A model generated the notes under the pieces. The model ran no database searches. It had not been told where the DNA came from and saw only the letters and a program-made list of their open reading frames with translations. A DNA stretch of 64,000 nucleotides, taken from Ignavibacteria bacterium (GTDB taxonomy: Bacteria; Bacteroidota; Ignavibacteria; OLB7). The position numbers and the translations under genes were made by a program. Within the stretch, counting starts at the first letter, position 1. The number at the start of each line of letters is the position of its first letter. Shown piece by piece: positions 35,501 to 44,500 of the stretch. The DNA is taken from positions 1-64,000 of the forward strand of contig JACKAE010000001.1 in assembly GCA_020635205.1 (NCBI GenBank), given 5' to 3'.

Positions 35501-36034
35501 ATCTTCCTCACTCTCTACCTAACGTTGAAAGATTGGAAGGAGGCTTCTGTGGTGATGCTTTCAGTCCCATTCGCTCTTATCGGCGGTGTTTGGTTGATTT
35601 CTCTCCTCGGCTACAATCTCTCAATAGCCGTCTGGGTTGGGTTCATCGCTCTCTACGGAGTTGCAGTGCAGACCGGTGTTGTGATGGTGGTCTACCTTCA
35701 CCACGCACTCGATAAACGGCTTGCCGAACGCGGTGAAGGTTCATCGATTACGCTGCACGACATCCACGAGGCAACGGTTGAGGGGGCGCTCGGTCGTCTC
35801 CGGCCAAAATTGATGACCGTTGCCACGTCGATGATTGGACTTGTGCCGATTATGTTCGCCACCGGTGTGGGGAGCGATGTGATGAAGCCGCTCGTTGCTC
35901 CGATGATTGGCGGACTCCTCACTTCTGCAGTTCACGTCCTAATCATGACACCTATTCTCTTCATCATTATGAAAGAACGGGCACTGAAGAGAGGGAGCTT
36001 GAGGAAGAGTGAGATGGCGGAGTGGATGGCGTAG
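32594..36034 (+). CDS. CusA-like heavy-metal RND transporter with Met-rich insertion
   Basis: 1,146 residues, the proton-driven pump of the tripartite system. GGIALAIGVVVDSSIVLVEN matches the Cu(I)/Ag(I) CusA class rather than Zn/Co CzcA (which has VDG). Twelve-helix RND layout with two periplasmic domains and the VYLTL / GVWLISL / VQTGVVMVV late helices. Between LVPVSG and YVELGEIAKID an insertion of about 75 residues (35006-35238) is Ser/Gly/Met rich (SSGMGEMSSGMGSGEK and GEMTTMGSS) and is absent from ordinary CusA. It could collect metal at the periplasmic face. Start follows the adaptor by 178 bases. Confidence 0.95.
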   Translation: MIERIIDWSAHNRLLVGLLFLLLAGAGVWAVVTTPVDAIPDLSDNQVIVFTEWMGRSPQIVEDQVTYPLTTALQGLPEVKGVRAQTMFGMSFIFVIFEDGVDLYFARQQVAERITTAQTDLPSGVIPTMGPDGTGVGHIYWYTVEGEGYDLATLRSLQDWFIRYKLSSVDGVAEVASIGGFVKQYQVDVDPERLRSYGLTFSDVVRAIRSANNEVGGKLIENNDAEFFVRGQGYFESREDIEGTLVNAKSGGLPITIGMVADVQLGGDIRRGSLEKDGKGEVVGGIVVMRQNENAREVIERVKEKIAEIEIGLPKGVRIVPSYDRSPLIDKAIATLRNALVEEALIVTLIVLLFIFHVRSALRILIEIPISVLLAFLLMRAFDITSNIMSLGGIALAIGVVVDSSIVLVENAYRNIAEAQERKRREREEGASDSPDAESSEEISLTKEDYFNLAVLSAKQVGRAIFFSEAIMVISFLPVFLLEGQEGKLFHPLAWTKTFVIGSSAIVAITLVPMLMTLLMKGKFRTERENPVMRFFHALYRPILNWVLKWRKTTIAINLLALLVTIPLLTSRGTEFMPPLDEGSLLFMPVLLPNASVGEVTRVMGAQDKIIADYPEVEHVLGKVGRAETATDNAPVAMIETIILLKPESEWRPGITKGKIIADLDAQLQIPGVRNGWTQPIINRINMLATGVRTDIGLKIFGPDLDTLEHYGIMAEEILKKVPGAADVVADRVQGGVFLDIDLNEESAARYGVSVQDVQTLIETAIGGENIGVVLDGRARYPIRARYQRELRDNLESIKKILVPVSGTVGSSAITSSGMGEMSSGMGSGEKRVSSARGEMTTMGSSNALRRKEVSSTPGVSLSGLTSRYDLSGSTGGNLRGYVELGEIAKIDLRPGPSMIPSENGELKSTVFLNVRGRDMGSFVAEAKERLQGELVLPRGYTYSWSGQYENQTRAENRLLLVIPVVFLVIFLTLYLTLKDWKEASVVMLSVPFALIGGVWLISLLGYNLSIAVWVGFIALYGVAVQTGVVMVVYLHHALDKRLAERGEGSSITLHDIHEATVEGALGRLRPKLMTVATSMIGLVPIMFATGVGSDVMKPLVAPMIGGLLTSAVHVLIMTPILFIIMKERALKRGSLRKSEMAEWMA

Positions 36035-36037
36035 GGG

Positions 36038-36430
36038 AATTCAAAATTCAAAAGTAAAAATTCAAAAAAGTAGGTTGCATAGATTTCTTATAGAACCTTC
36101 AGGTCGGATGTGATAGGAACTTTCGTTAACCCCCGGACTTTTAGTCCGGGGGGATCGGTATCCTCGGTTCTGACTCCCCTCTCCCACTCTGGGAATAGGG
36201 TAGGGGGAATTCAAAATTCAAAAGTAAAAATTCAAAAAAGTAGGTTGCATAGATTTCTTATAGAACCTTTAGGTCGGATGTGATAGGCACTTTCGTTAAC
36301 CCCCGACTTTTGGTCGGGGGGGATCGGTATCCTCGGTTCTGACTCCCCTCTCCCACTCTGGGAATAGGGTAGGGGGAATTCAAAATTCAAAAGTAAAAAT
36401 TCAAAAAAGTGGGTTGCACAGATTTCTTAA
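36038..36430 (+). repeat. Tandem 170-bp repeats (two full and one partial)
   Basis: Units start with AATTCAAAATTCAAAAGT at 36038, 36208 and 36377 (spacing 170 and 169). Each full unit carries GGTCGGATGTGATAGG, TTAACCCCCGACTT palindromes (a 5-base-arm stem around TTTTAGT) and CCCCTCTCCCACTCTGGGAA. The third unit is cut short just before the HMA gene. Adjacent copies are nearly identical, so duplication is recent. Confidence 0.9.
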
Positions 36431-36454
36431 TCAATTAAATCTTGAGAGATACTA

Positions 36455-36832
36455 ATGAACAAATCGGTTATGTTGAAAGCACTGCTCGTAACGATGCTCT
36501 GCGGTGGATTCGTGTCGAGTTCGCTGGTTGCTGGCACGGAGGTAGCTCAGAAGAAGAGAGAGCGGACGATTACGATTTCCGTTCCAGAAATGCAGTGCGG
36601 AATGTGTGAAGCACGTATCGAGAAAGGATTGAAGAAGATCGACGGCGTCAAGTCAGTGAAAGCTGATGCTGAGGAGAATACTGTGGTTGTCACATACGAC
36701 ACCAAGAAGACATCGAAGAGCAAAATTGAAGAAGCCATTGCCAACCTCGGCTACGATGCAGGTGAGAAAGAGGCGAACGAGAGCGCGCAGTCGCAGCTCT
36801 CACCCTGTTGCAAGCCGGGGGGGCACGAATAG
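36455..36832 (+). CDS. Secreted heavy-metal-associated (HMA) domain protein
   Basis: 125 residues with a signal peptide (about 29, ending AGTEVAQ). HMA domain from residue 37 with the metal-binding EMQCGMCEARIEKGL loop (CxxC Met-x-Cys) and the usual beta-alpha-beta spacing. The tail adds another cluster, SPCCKPGGHE, that may bind metal. Resembles MerP-like periplasmic carriers. Likely hands Cu(I) to the pump or to the cupredoxin-like lipoprotein. Promoter not identified. Confidence 0.92.
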   Translation: MNKSVMLKALLVTMLCGGFVSSSLVAGTEVAQKKRERTITISVPEMQCGMCEARIEKGLKKIDGVKSVKADAEENTVVVTYDTKKTSKSKIEEAIANLGYDAGEKEANESAQSQLSPCCKPGGHE

Positions 36833-36965
36833 AAAAAGTGAATAGAAAAAAGAGATCCTCTGCGCCTCTGCAGTCATTCTCTCCCTAATCGAGAGGATGA
36901 GGACAGATCAAAGGGTGGAGAGAACAATCGTATAACCAACCAATATTCTGTCGTAAGTAAATAAA

Positions 36966-37166
36966 ATGAAAGAGACAATTAAGATCGAAGGAATGAGCTG
37001 TGGCGGATGTGTCGCAAGCGTTACGAACGCCCTAAAACGGGCTGGCGTAGAAAACTTAGAAGTAGAGATCGGCAGTGCAACTGTTGAATACGAGGAGGGG
37101 AGAATGACACACCAACAGATCATCGATGCAATTGAAGATGCTGGTTTTGATGTGGTAGCAGGATGA
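36966..37166 (+). CDS. copZ: Cytosolic copper chaperone CopZ-like (HMA domain)
   Basis: 66 residues, a single HMA domain with the GMSCGGCVASV loop (two Cys, residues 11 and 14). No signal peptide, so it acts in the cytoplasm. No P-type ATPase or CsoR/CueR regulator is in the window. Its stop overlaps the start of the next gene (ATGA), meaning translational coupling. Confidence 0.95.
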   Translation: MKETIKIEGMSCGGCVASVTNALKRAGVENLEVEIGSATVEYEEGRMTHQQIIDAIEDAGFDVVAG

Positions 37167-38278
37167 GGAGCCTCTCTACGACATACCACTCAATCCAGTT
37201 GTGCAAGGTGAAGTCAACAACGTTTGGGGTACTATTCCTCTGCGGGGTACTCTTTGGGTATACACCGGGATTGGGACAGATGAACCTCGACGTAAAGATC
37301 GAACGTCCATCTCGGATTTTGCCGAAGGGGGGATACACCACCTACATCATCGTTGCGGAGAACAGATCGGCGGAGCCAATCGACCTGCAGGTGATTAGAA
37401 CTGTAAACGACTATCCAGATGACACCTGGCTCATCTCCGTCTGCTCTCCCGACCTCTGCTACGAAGCGGAAGTCGATACGCTCGATCCCTATGTAATTGA
37501 ACCGGGGGAGACCGGCGGAGCGCAGGTACATATCTTAGCCGGCGACACCGGGAGTGCTCGGGTCGTTCTCTCATTCGATTCTCAGAATGGAACCGAGCCA
37601 ACGTTGATCGAGCTTCGGGCAGAGATCGGTGAAATTCCGGAACCCTCCCTTTTCGTTCGCATAGATAGCACAACCTCCAATGCGGTTGGGGGGGATACCG
37701 TGGAGTTTGGGATATTTCTTCTGAACACATCGGGGGATTCATTGCACCCACGTGTAGTTCGGCTCGAGAGAGATTACCCGAACGAAACCTGGGGCGACTT
37801 CCTCTGCTACTTCGATCAGTGCAGTCTGCCCGATCAAAAAGAACTTGGTGCAGACTTAAAGAAGGGGGAGGGGGTACTCTTCGCAGTAAAGGTAATTGCT
37901 GGTGTGGAGGTTGGGGAGAGTGGAGAAGTTGAAGTGATGGTGGATCCCGGTGATGGAACCGAGCCAACATTTCACCGCTTTGCTGTGACGGTAGACCGGG
38001 TTCTCTCAGTTCAAGAAGTAGAGGCTGAAAAGGCACTCCGAATATACCCGAACCCAACATTCGGAGAGCTGCAGATTGAGTGTAGGCGAACGCATGATGC
38101 CACTCCTCTGCAGATCGATTTCTTCGATTTGATGGGTCGGAATCTTAGCAATCAGGTTGAGTTCAACTATAAGTCTGATCGAGTTCTCCTCAACCTTACC
38201 CAACTTCCCTCCGGCACTTATCACTGTACCGTACGTGGGAGGGGGATAGATGTGAAGAGAACGATTATTAAGTACTAA
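37163..38278 (+). CDS. Secreted T9SS protein with two Cys-containing Ig-like repeats
   Basis: 371 residues, signal segment about 17-37, two Ig-like repeats of about 120 residues, and a T9SS type A sorting domain at the end (IYPNPTFGEL... SGTYHCTVRGRG...IIKY). Each repeat has a matched CxxxxC loop following a YPxxTW phrase: CSPDLC in the first, CYFDQC in the second. Cys pairs in this position could bind copper or form a disulfide. The start overlaps CopZ by four bases. I cannot assign an enzymatic role. Confidence 0.75.
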   Translation: MRSLSTTYHSIQLCKVKSTTFGVLFLCGVLFGYTPGLGQMNLDVKIERPSRILPKGGYTTYIIVAENRSAEPIDLQVIRTVNDYPDDTWLISVCSPDLCYEAEVDTLDPYVIEPGETGGAQVHILAGDTGSARVVLSFDSQNGTEPTLIELRAEIGEIPEPSLFVRIDSTTSNAVGGDTVEFGIFLLNTSGDSLHPRVVRLERDYPNETWGDFLCYFDQCSLPDQKELGADLKKGEGVLFAVKVIAGVEVGESGEVEVMVDPGDGTEPTFHRFAVTVDRVLSVQEVEAEKALRIYPNPTFGELQIECRRTHDATPLQIDFFDLMGRNLSNQVEFNYKSDRVLLNLTQLPSGTYHCTVRGRGIDVKRTIIKY

Positions 38279-38334
38279 AACATTCAGATAAAATCTATCT
38301 ATACAACCATTCAACAATAACTGTAGGAGCTACT

Positions 38335-38784
38335 ATGAAACGAACACTCGCAATTCTCACGATTGGTGCATCCTTGACCTTTACGGCATGTGGAGATGAA
38401 GCTGCAAAAGAGAAAGGGGATGAGATGACAGAGACAACTGAGCAGACGACAACTGAAAATGAGACGGCAGTTGCCACGCAGCCCGAGGTTATAGACGGAG
38501 TGCAGGTGATTACCGTAAAAGTCGAAGATATGGGTTACACGCCGAGCAAAATTGCTTTCAAAGCGGGAATGCCTGCAAAAATCATCTTCGATCAACATGC
38601 CGAATATGAGTGCGCGAGCGATGTGATGTCCAAAGATCTCGGCATTGCTCTGACAAAACTTCCCAAAGCAGAGAAGACGGAGGTTACTTTCACACCCGAT
38701 AAAGCAGGAACCTATCAGTTTACTTGCGGTATGGATATGTTGAAGGGGACGGTGATTGTAGAAGAGGGAACAAGCCAGATGTAG
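38335..38784 (+). CDS. Cupredoxin-like lipoprotein
   Basis: 149 residues: lipobox (TFTAC, Cys19), then an acidic Thr/Glu-rich spacer (about 25-50), then a cupredoxin-type domain (VKVEDMGYTPSKIAFKAGMP, ECASDV, TFTPDKAGTYQFTCGMDM). The CGMDM end corresponds to the usual Cys...His/Met copper ligand area, although no His is seen between the Cys and the Met. EfeO-type cupredoxin domains and plastocyanin-like carriers share this pattern. Near the stop a hairpin may end transcription. Confidence 0.85.
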   Translation: MKRTLAILTIGASLTFTACGDEAAKEKGDEMTETTEQTTTENETAVATQPEVIDGVQVITVKVEDMGYTPSKIAFKAGMPAKIIFDQHAEYECASDVMSKDLGIALTKLPKAEKTEVTFTPDKAGTYQFTCGMDMLKGTVIVEEGTSQM

Positions 38785-38819
38785 AGAGCTTGGATTGGAA
38801 GCATTTAGGGAAGCTCTCT
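38783..38819 (+). terminator. Possible weak terminator
   Basis: AGAGAGCTT (38783-38791) pairs with AAGCTCTCT (38811-38819), a 9-bp stem overlapping the lipoprotein stop. The loop is 19 bases and the T-run is poor. Confidence 0.35.
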
Positions 38820-39042
38820 TCTATGAGCAGACCTTCTGAATGCAGAGGATAAAGTAAGATTTTCTTTGTGGGATGTTTCACTGGAGACAATTGATTGTTA
38901 CCTGCAACTGTTTCAAGGTGAGAGATTCCGAACAGAATGGAATGTGTACCGGCTCTCCGATGTCTGAGTGCCGGTACATATTCCTGCTTTAGCGCGTGAA
39001 CGAAGAGGCGGGTAATTTGAGCACTTCTCTTGTGATGAATTC

Positions 39043-39161
39043 CCGACTTTGAGTCGGGGGGGGATTGAGTGAAAACAGGCAGAGAAACGGCTTGAAGCCG
39101 TTTTCTTCTATGTGGATGCTCCAAAACACCCCGATGAATCGGGGTGTTAATGTGAGGTGGA
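39043..39161. repeat. Three-palindrome element, copy B
   Basis: CCCGACTTTGAGTCGGGG, then AAACGGCTTGAAGCCGTTTT and ACACCCCGATGAATCGGGGTGT, the same order as copy A at 24784. The sequence between palindromes (ATTGAGTGAAAACAGGCAGAG) matches copy C almost base for base. Confidence 0.85.
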
Positions 39162-39277
39162 GATTCCCTCATTAATTGTTCAAGTGCACTGAGTTGGAAG
39201 CATGTCAAGAGACGACCTGAAGGTCTTTGCCGAATTTGTCGAGCGCTGTGGGTTCAGTTTCCAACTGATAGTAACCC

Positions 39278-39398
39278 TCGACTTTGAGTCGGGGGGGGGA
39301 TTGAGTGAAAACAGGCAGAGAAACGGCTTGAAGCCGTTTTCTTCTATGTGGATGCTCCAAAACACCCCGATGAATCGGGGTGTTAATGTGAGGTGGAA
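39278..39398. repeat. Three-palindrome element, copy C
   Basis: Nearly identical to copy B 235 bases away, with nine instead of eight G after the first palindrome. The interval between copies (39162-39277) is unrelated. The whole 38785-39588 region holds no gene. Confidence 0.85.
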
Positions 39399-39588
39399 GA
39401 GAATATCTGGTTGGTGTTGAGGAGTAACTAATCCCGCTGTTTTTGGTTTTCCTTTTGGTTGTGTGCGAAAGCAACCTACCTCGCCCTGTGAGCCGCACCT
39501 TGCTCAAGAAAAGTGATCCCTACCCCGAAGAAAGAAGTAATCAGTATTGAGAAAAATAAATGTACTCGATCATAACTATGGAGTCTGT

Positions 39589-41307
39589 ATGAAGTATTAC
39601 TGTACAATGTTCACCTTTATCTGTTGTTGCGTGCTGACTGTTTCGGCAACAGCACAGGAATTTGATTCGTTGACTGTGAAGGCGAGGGATAACGCTGACA
39701 ATGCAGGCGTTGCGGGAGCAACCGTAAAGCTGTTAGATGATAGTGGAAACCTTGTGGACGAAGTAACCACCGACGAGAATGGGAATGCCGGTTTTAGCTT
39801 CAGTACCTCAAGTATTGGTAACAACGTGGCTTACACTACTGGTCTCGGTGAGCCATATCCCAATCCTTTTACTTCCCACACAACTCTACCTATTTCCCTC
39901 CGGTCACCGGCGCGGCTAACTGGTGCAGTTTACGACCTTCTCGGTAGAGAGCTTGCCTCGGTTGAAGGAGACCTTGGAATCGGCTCTCACTCGTTCGATC
40001 TCGATCTCTCCGGTGTTCCTGCCGGCCTCTATCTCTTTCACTTGAGTAGCGGAGGAAAAGAGATCGGTTCAATTCGGTTGAACCACTCAGGTTCTGGAGC
40101 GAACGGTAACGTTAACCTTCACATCCTTCGCGGTGCTGGCACTCCTCCGGCGGCAGACAAACCAGCTATTCCCGGTACGTTCAGTCTTGTTATCTCCCAC
40201 CCGAACTACAAAACGGTTACTGAATCGGATATTACGATTGAAGGAAGGAGTGTGAGGTTCATCATGATGACGCGGGTTGAGCTTATTCCAGAGTTTGGAA
40301 CAGATCAGAATCGGGTATTTACGGTGATTGCCGACGCGCGAAGCGGACTTGATGTGCCGCGCGACTTGGAGTTCAATCCGGTGCACCCAGAACAACTTTG
40401 GGTTGTGAACCGTGCCTTCGACGGAACGGTAACCTACTGGAATCCTGGAACTGCCGAGATGACTTCGTTGAGAGTTCGAGACCTTTACGCTAACCACTTC
40501 ATGGAAGAAGTGAGTGCAATTGCCTTCAGCGAGACGGAGCTTTTTGCGACTTCCCAAGAGTCTGTGAACACATACGATGGACAGCTTCCGGGGGGGAACA
40601 ACTTTATGGGACCAGCACTCTGGACGGCAGATACAGCGATCTATAGTAAAGATGGGCTTGAGGACTGGGGAGAACTTGGCTCTCACCTCGACATGCTCCA
40701 CGCAAGTCCGAACGGTATGGGCATTGCGCACGATCACGATAACGCCTACTGGTATGCTGATGGCTTCGGCGGTAACATCGTCTACTACGATTTTCAACAA
40801 GATCACGGTCCTGGTCACGACAACCATCGTGACGGTATCATTCGTCGTTACGTCGACGCACGTATCCAACGCCTTCCGAATGTGCCAAGCCACATGATTC
40901 TCGATAAGGAGAGTGGATGGCTCTACATCTGCGATCCAGGAAATCGGCGGGTTACTCGATTGAATACCAAAACTGGCTCATACTCAGGTAGTGGTGAGAC
41001 ATTCTTTCCAGATTATGAGGAGGTGTTCGAATTCTCAACCTACACTGGAGCCACCTACGAAGTCTTTGCGAACAGCAACCTTAGCCATCCATCTGGGATT
41101 GCACTCCACAACGGACGAATCTTCGTGACGGACAACGAGACTGGCGAGATCATCGCCTACAACTTGACCGGTAAGGAGCTGAACCGCATCTCCACAAATG
41201 CTCAGAGCATTATGGGAATCGAGATCGGTCCAGATGGAAAAATCTGGTACGTCGATGCCGAGGCGAATCAAGTGGTGCGGATTGATGTGAAGGATGTAGG
41301 TGACTAA
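39589..41307 (+). CDS. Secreted NHL-type beta-propeller with internal T9SS-like sorting domain
   Basis: 572 residues from ATG 39589 (an earlier TTG at 39547 is less likely). Signal peptide ends near TATAQ. Residues about 25-75 look like a carboxypeptidase-regulatory type beta-sandwich. Residues 89-168 copy a T9SS type A sorting domain (PYPNPFTSHTTLP ... YDLLGRELASV ... PAGLYLFHL), though these are usually terminal. The rest is an NHL/SMP-30-like propeller with a His/Asp-rich loop (HDHDN, QDHGPGHDNHRDG) that could hold metal. Surface location likely; no catalytic motif assigned. Confidence 0.75.
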   Translation: MKYYCTMFTFICCCVLTVSATAQEFDSLTVKARDNADNAGVAGATVKLLDDSGNLVDEVTTDENGNAGFSFSTSSIGNNVAYTTGLGEPYPNPFTSHTTLPISLRSPARLTGAVYDLLGRELASVEGDLGIGSHSFDLDLSGVPAGLYLFHLSSGGKEIGSIRLNHSGSGANGNVNLHILRGAGTPPAADKPAIPGTFSLVISHPNYKTVTESDITIEGRSVRFIMMTRVELIPEFGTDQNRVFTVIADARSGLDVPRDLEFNPVHPEQLWVVNRAFDGTVTYWNPGTAEMTSLRVRDLYANHFMEEVSAIAFSETELFATSQESVNTYDGQLPGGNNFMGPALWTADTAIYSKDGLEDWGELGSHLDMLHASPNGMGIAHDHDNAYWYADGFGGNIVYYDFQQDHGPGHDNHRDGIIRRYVDARIQRLPNVPSHMILDKESGWLYICDPGNRRVTRLNTKTGSYSGSGETFFPDYEEVFEFSTYTGATYEVFANSNLSHPSGIALHNGRIFVTDNETGEIIAYNLTGKELNRISTNAQSIMGIEIGPDGKIWYVDAEANQVVRIDVKDVGD

Positions 41308-41354
41308 GCAAAGGTGCGTGCCTACCTTCGCAGGCAACAACACCTGAAAAACAT

Positions 41355-41400
41355 AAAGAGATGTGCTCCTCAAATACCTTCGAGGAGCACATCTTTTTGT
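41355..41400. terminator. Bidirectional terminator between converging genes
   Basis: AGATGTGCTCCTC (41359-41371) pairs perfectly with 41382-41394 over a 10-base loop. A-tract lies before and T-tract after (extending the stem by up to four pairs), so it can end transcription from both the propeller gene and the large minus-strand gene. Confidence 0.85.
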
Positions 41401-41526
41401 TTCCCGACTCTTTGACTCTCGACTCTCATCTCCCTCCACCAATCCCGGGACGCTCCCTAAAGAGCCGCTGCTACCAATTGTGGCCTATTGCGATCTCCAC
41501 TCCTACACTCCCACACTCATCTCCTT

Positions 41527-44500
41527 TCATCGTTGAACGATTATCTTCTCCGTTACTCGACCGTTCAACGTCTTTAACTCTACAAGGTAGGTTCCCGGCT
41601 TCAGCGTGCTTCCATCGAACTCGACGGCGTAGCGGCCTGCTTCAAACAACTCCTTCTCGATCATCCGTTCAACTTCTCGACCCATCGCGTCGTAGACTGT
41701 CATGCTCACGTGTTCCTTCCTACTTACCGAGAATCGGAACTCCGTCTCGCCCGTCGTCGGGTTCGGTTGGGCCGAGATGCGGAGTCCGTTCCCCGCTTCG
41801 CCGTCGAGTTTGCGAACCCGTTTACCTGCCAGGCTTTCGATCCAGCCTTGAGTGCGACCAGATGTCCACATCGCTGTGCTGTCGAGTGCGAAGTTCGAGA
41901 GAAGATTGCTCGAAGCGAGGCGGAGCCGGACGTAATATGTGCCGGAGAGAACCTCAATCACTTTGTCGGTGATCCGATACTCTGCGGGGTTTGTCGTCAC
42001 GTCAAGTCGTGTGGAGTCGAGCAGGTAGGCACGGACACCCGTAGCCGAGTCGACGAGTTCTAACAGAAAATCGATCGACTTTCCCGTTGCAGTTGCCGAG
42101 TCACCGTGGAAAAATTGCAGAGCCATCGTTCCCCCTATCGCAACGCTATCTCCGGTGCTGAACGACTCTGTTTTGAGAAGAGCCAGAAGATCAGTCAAGC
42201 TGTCTGGGACTGCCTCGGCTATCAGGTTGAGGTTGCGACTCTCTTCAGCATCACTGAACCAGACATCGTAGAGTCGAGCGGAGAATCCAATCGGTACTGA
42301 GTCGTTCAGTCGCGCCCCCACTTCACGTCCATCGGCCAAGTATCCATCGGGTCGGGTGCGGGCGTAGTACTGGCGTGTTGTTCTGAGGGTGCTGTCGGGA
42401 GGGAGACCGTAGAGGACAGAGTATCTATTCACCAACTTCCCCTCTGATGCTGTTCCGTTTGGATTATATCCTCCGTGGTTAAAGGTCTTCCAGTATTGGT
42501 ACTGCCACGTTGGTGTAGCACCCATCAACCATTCAGCCTCGACTTGGTGCATCAGACTTGTTAAATCATCCCGTTGGAAGACGATAGAGAAGAGAGGAGC
42601 CTCAGAGGAATCAGCAGGAACCATCACCTGATTTTGTGAGGAGACAACCGGAAAGGCATAATCTGATGAATTTGCTAAGTACATCTCTCGGCTTATCCAC
42701 GTTCCCATCAACGACGATTGATTATAGGCAGTGTCGAAAAAGATTGATCGGAAGAAGACATCAGAATAATAGTCGTCGCGCACCCAAATGCCATTCTCGT
42801 AGACAGGAAAGAACCGATACCACTCCCAGGTCACCCCCTCCATCACCCGGCCAAGTCCATCTTGGGATTGGTCAATTGAGGGGTGGATGTAGTGATTGGC
42901 CAATACTCCCTGAGGAACTCCATTATACGGATTGGTAAAGGGAAAGGGAGAAATGTAGTAGGGTGAATTCATCGTATTTATCTCGAATGAGAACTGCAGC
43001 TTTGGACCTGCCGTGGGAGGGATATAGTTCAATCGACCATAGACAATACCGATGTAGATTCCGTACGTGTTGGTATCGGGCTGCTGCCAGACGATTGGGG
43101 CTGATTGCTGCTTCATCTGACGGTGAGTAAAAGGGGGCATCGATGGATATTGACCAATGCCATACCCCTGAGATGGTTGATAAAATTGGCTTATCGTATC
43201 GTATGGTGTCCAGACCGGAAAGTTCAGGAAGTTGGTATCCATTAAGCGTCCTCGCGCGACGATGCCAACAGTTGAATCGCTCCAAGCAATGTACTCCCCA
43301 ATACCACTATCACCACTTGCCGAGGAGATCACCGGTGTTCCCCATTGGTAGGGGTCTAATCCGTAGTGGTAGCCAACACTCTTGATTGGTTGGACGAACA
43401 TATCTTCGATGGTGTCCCCATTCGAGTTGGTATAGGTAAAGTATTGAATATCCCGAATCAAGACTTCACGCTGTCCGACAAAACCGGTGTCGTTCGGGTG
43501 GGCAGTCCAGACGATGGAGACACGCGGGGTTGCCTTGTTTGTGTAGGAACGAATAGTAATCGAAGGGTGTGTATTCTGTGTGCGAGTCTGGCCACCGGTC
43601 ATGTTCCCGGAGACAGGCCACTCTATCGGTTCCCAGAGAATCGCCCCCAACTCCTGCATCGGCAGAGAGCGACGGAAGAAGACGTGGTAGTCACTCAGTG
43701 CACTATCCCAGCGAAAATAGGTCGAGAAATACCGGTCTGTTTTAGGATCGTACACAATTTTGCGTTGATTGCTGTGCGAGAGATCACCCGGAGCCATCGA
43801 TTCGTCCGGTTGGGTGTAGGTTATGCGTAGAAGTGCGGCTCGACCTGCGCCTAACGTTAAGCGTACTGTGGCTATTCCTGAGCCTACTGATGAAACAACC
43901 GTGTCGAGTCCGGCTCTCTTCCCTATCAGTGGAAGGTGGGTTGTGTCGGGAACAACTTCCACCACTCGAACAAATCGGTTATACTGGTTTGAGGTATCTG
44001 GACTTACCAATTTGAGCGTCAACTCGATTGTGCGCGTTTCGCTCAGTGTGTCGAGAATTGCCTTCGTTGCGGAGGAGTAGCCGATGTCGGCACTGTCGTA
44101 GTTTCCTGTCTCGAATACTCTCCTGTTCACAACGCTGATCCAGTTCGTATCATTAAGTCTGTTGCGTACTCCTCCGGTTGTGTCAATCATCGTATCGTAC
44201 AGTCCGATCTCTACGTATGTTCGGTTTAGTGAATCAACAACACCGGTAATGGGATGCCACGCCTTTACACCTTTGATGATTTCATTGGAGGGTATGGTGC
44301 GGTGGAGAACCCCCTGTGTGCCCCCCGCCCCATCATACTCTGCGGCTGGTTCATCTTGCTGAAAGTGAATGCTGTAGGCATCCCGCCAGTGGAGGCGTTT
44401 GGTGTAGCTGCCAATCTGCTTGAACCAAGCTAACCGCTCTTTTAACTCCTTGTAGGTATCGCGAAACCCGAAGTAGAGATCATCAATCATACCCAACGTG

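Noticed and set aside
38720..39507. Minus-strand frames with 'HINTPIHRGVLEHPH' type residues
   Set aside because: These translate the three-palindrome repeat and recur wherever it occurs, so they are not genes.
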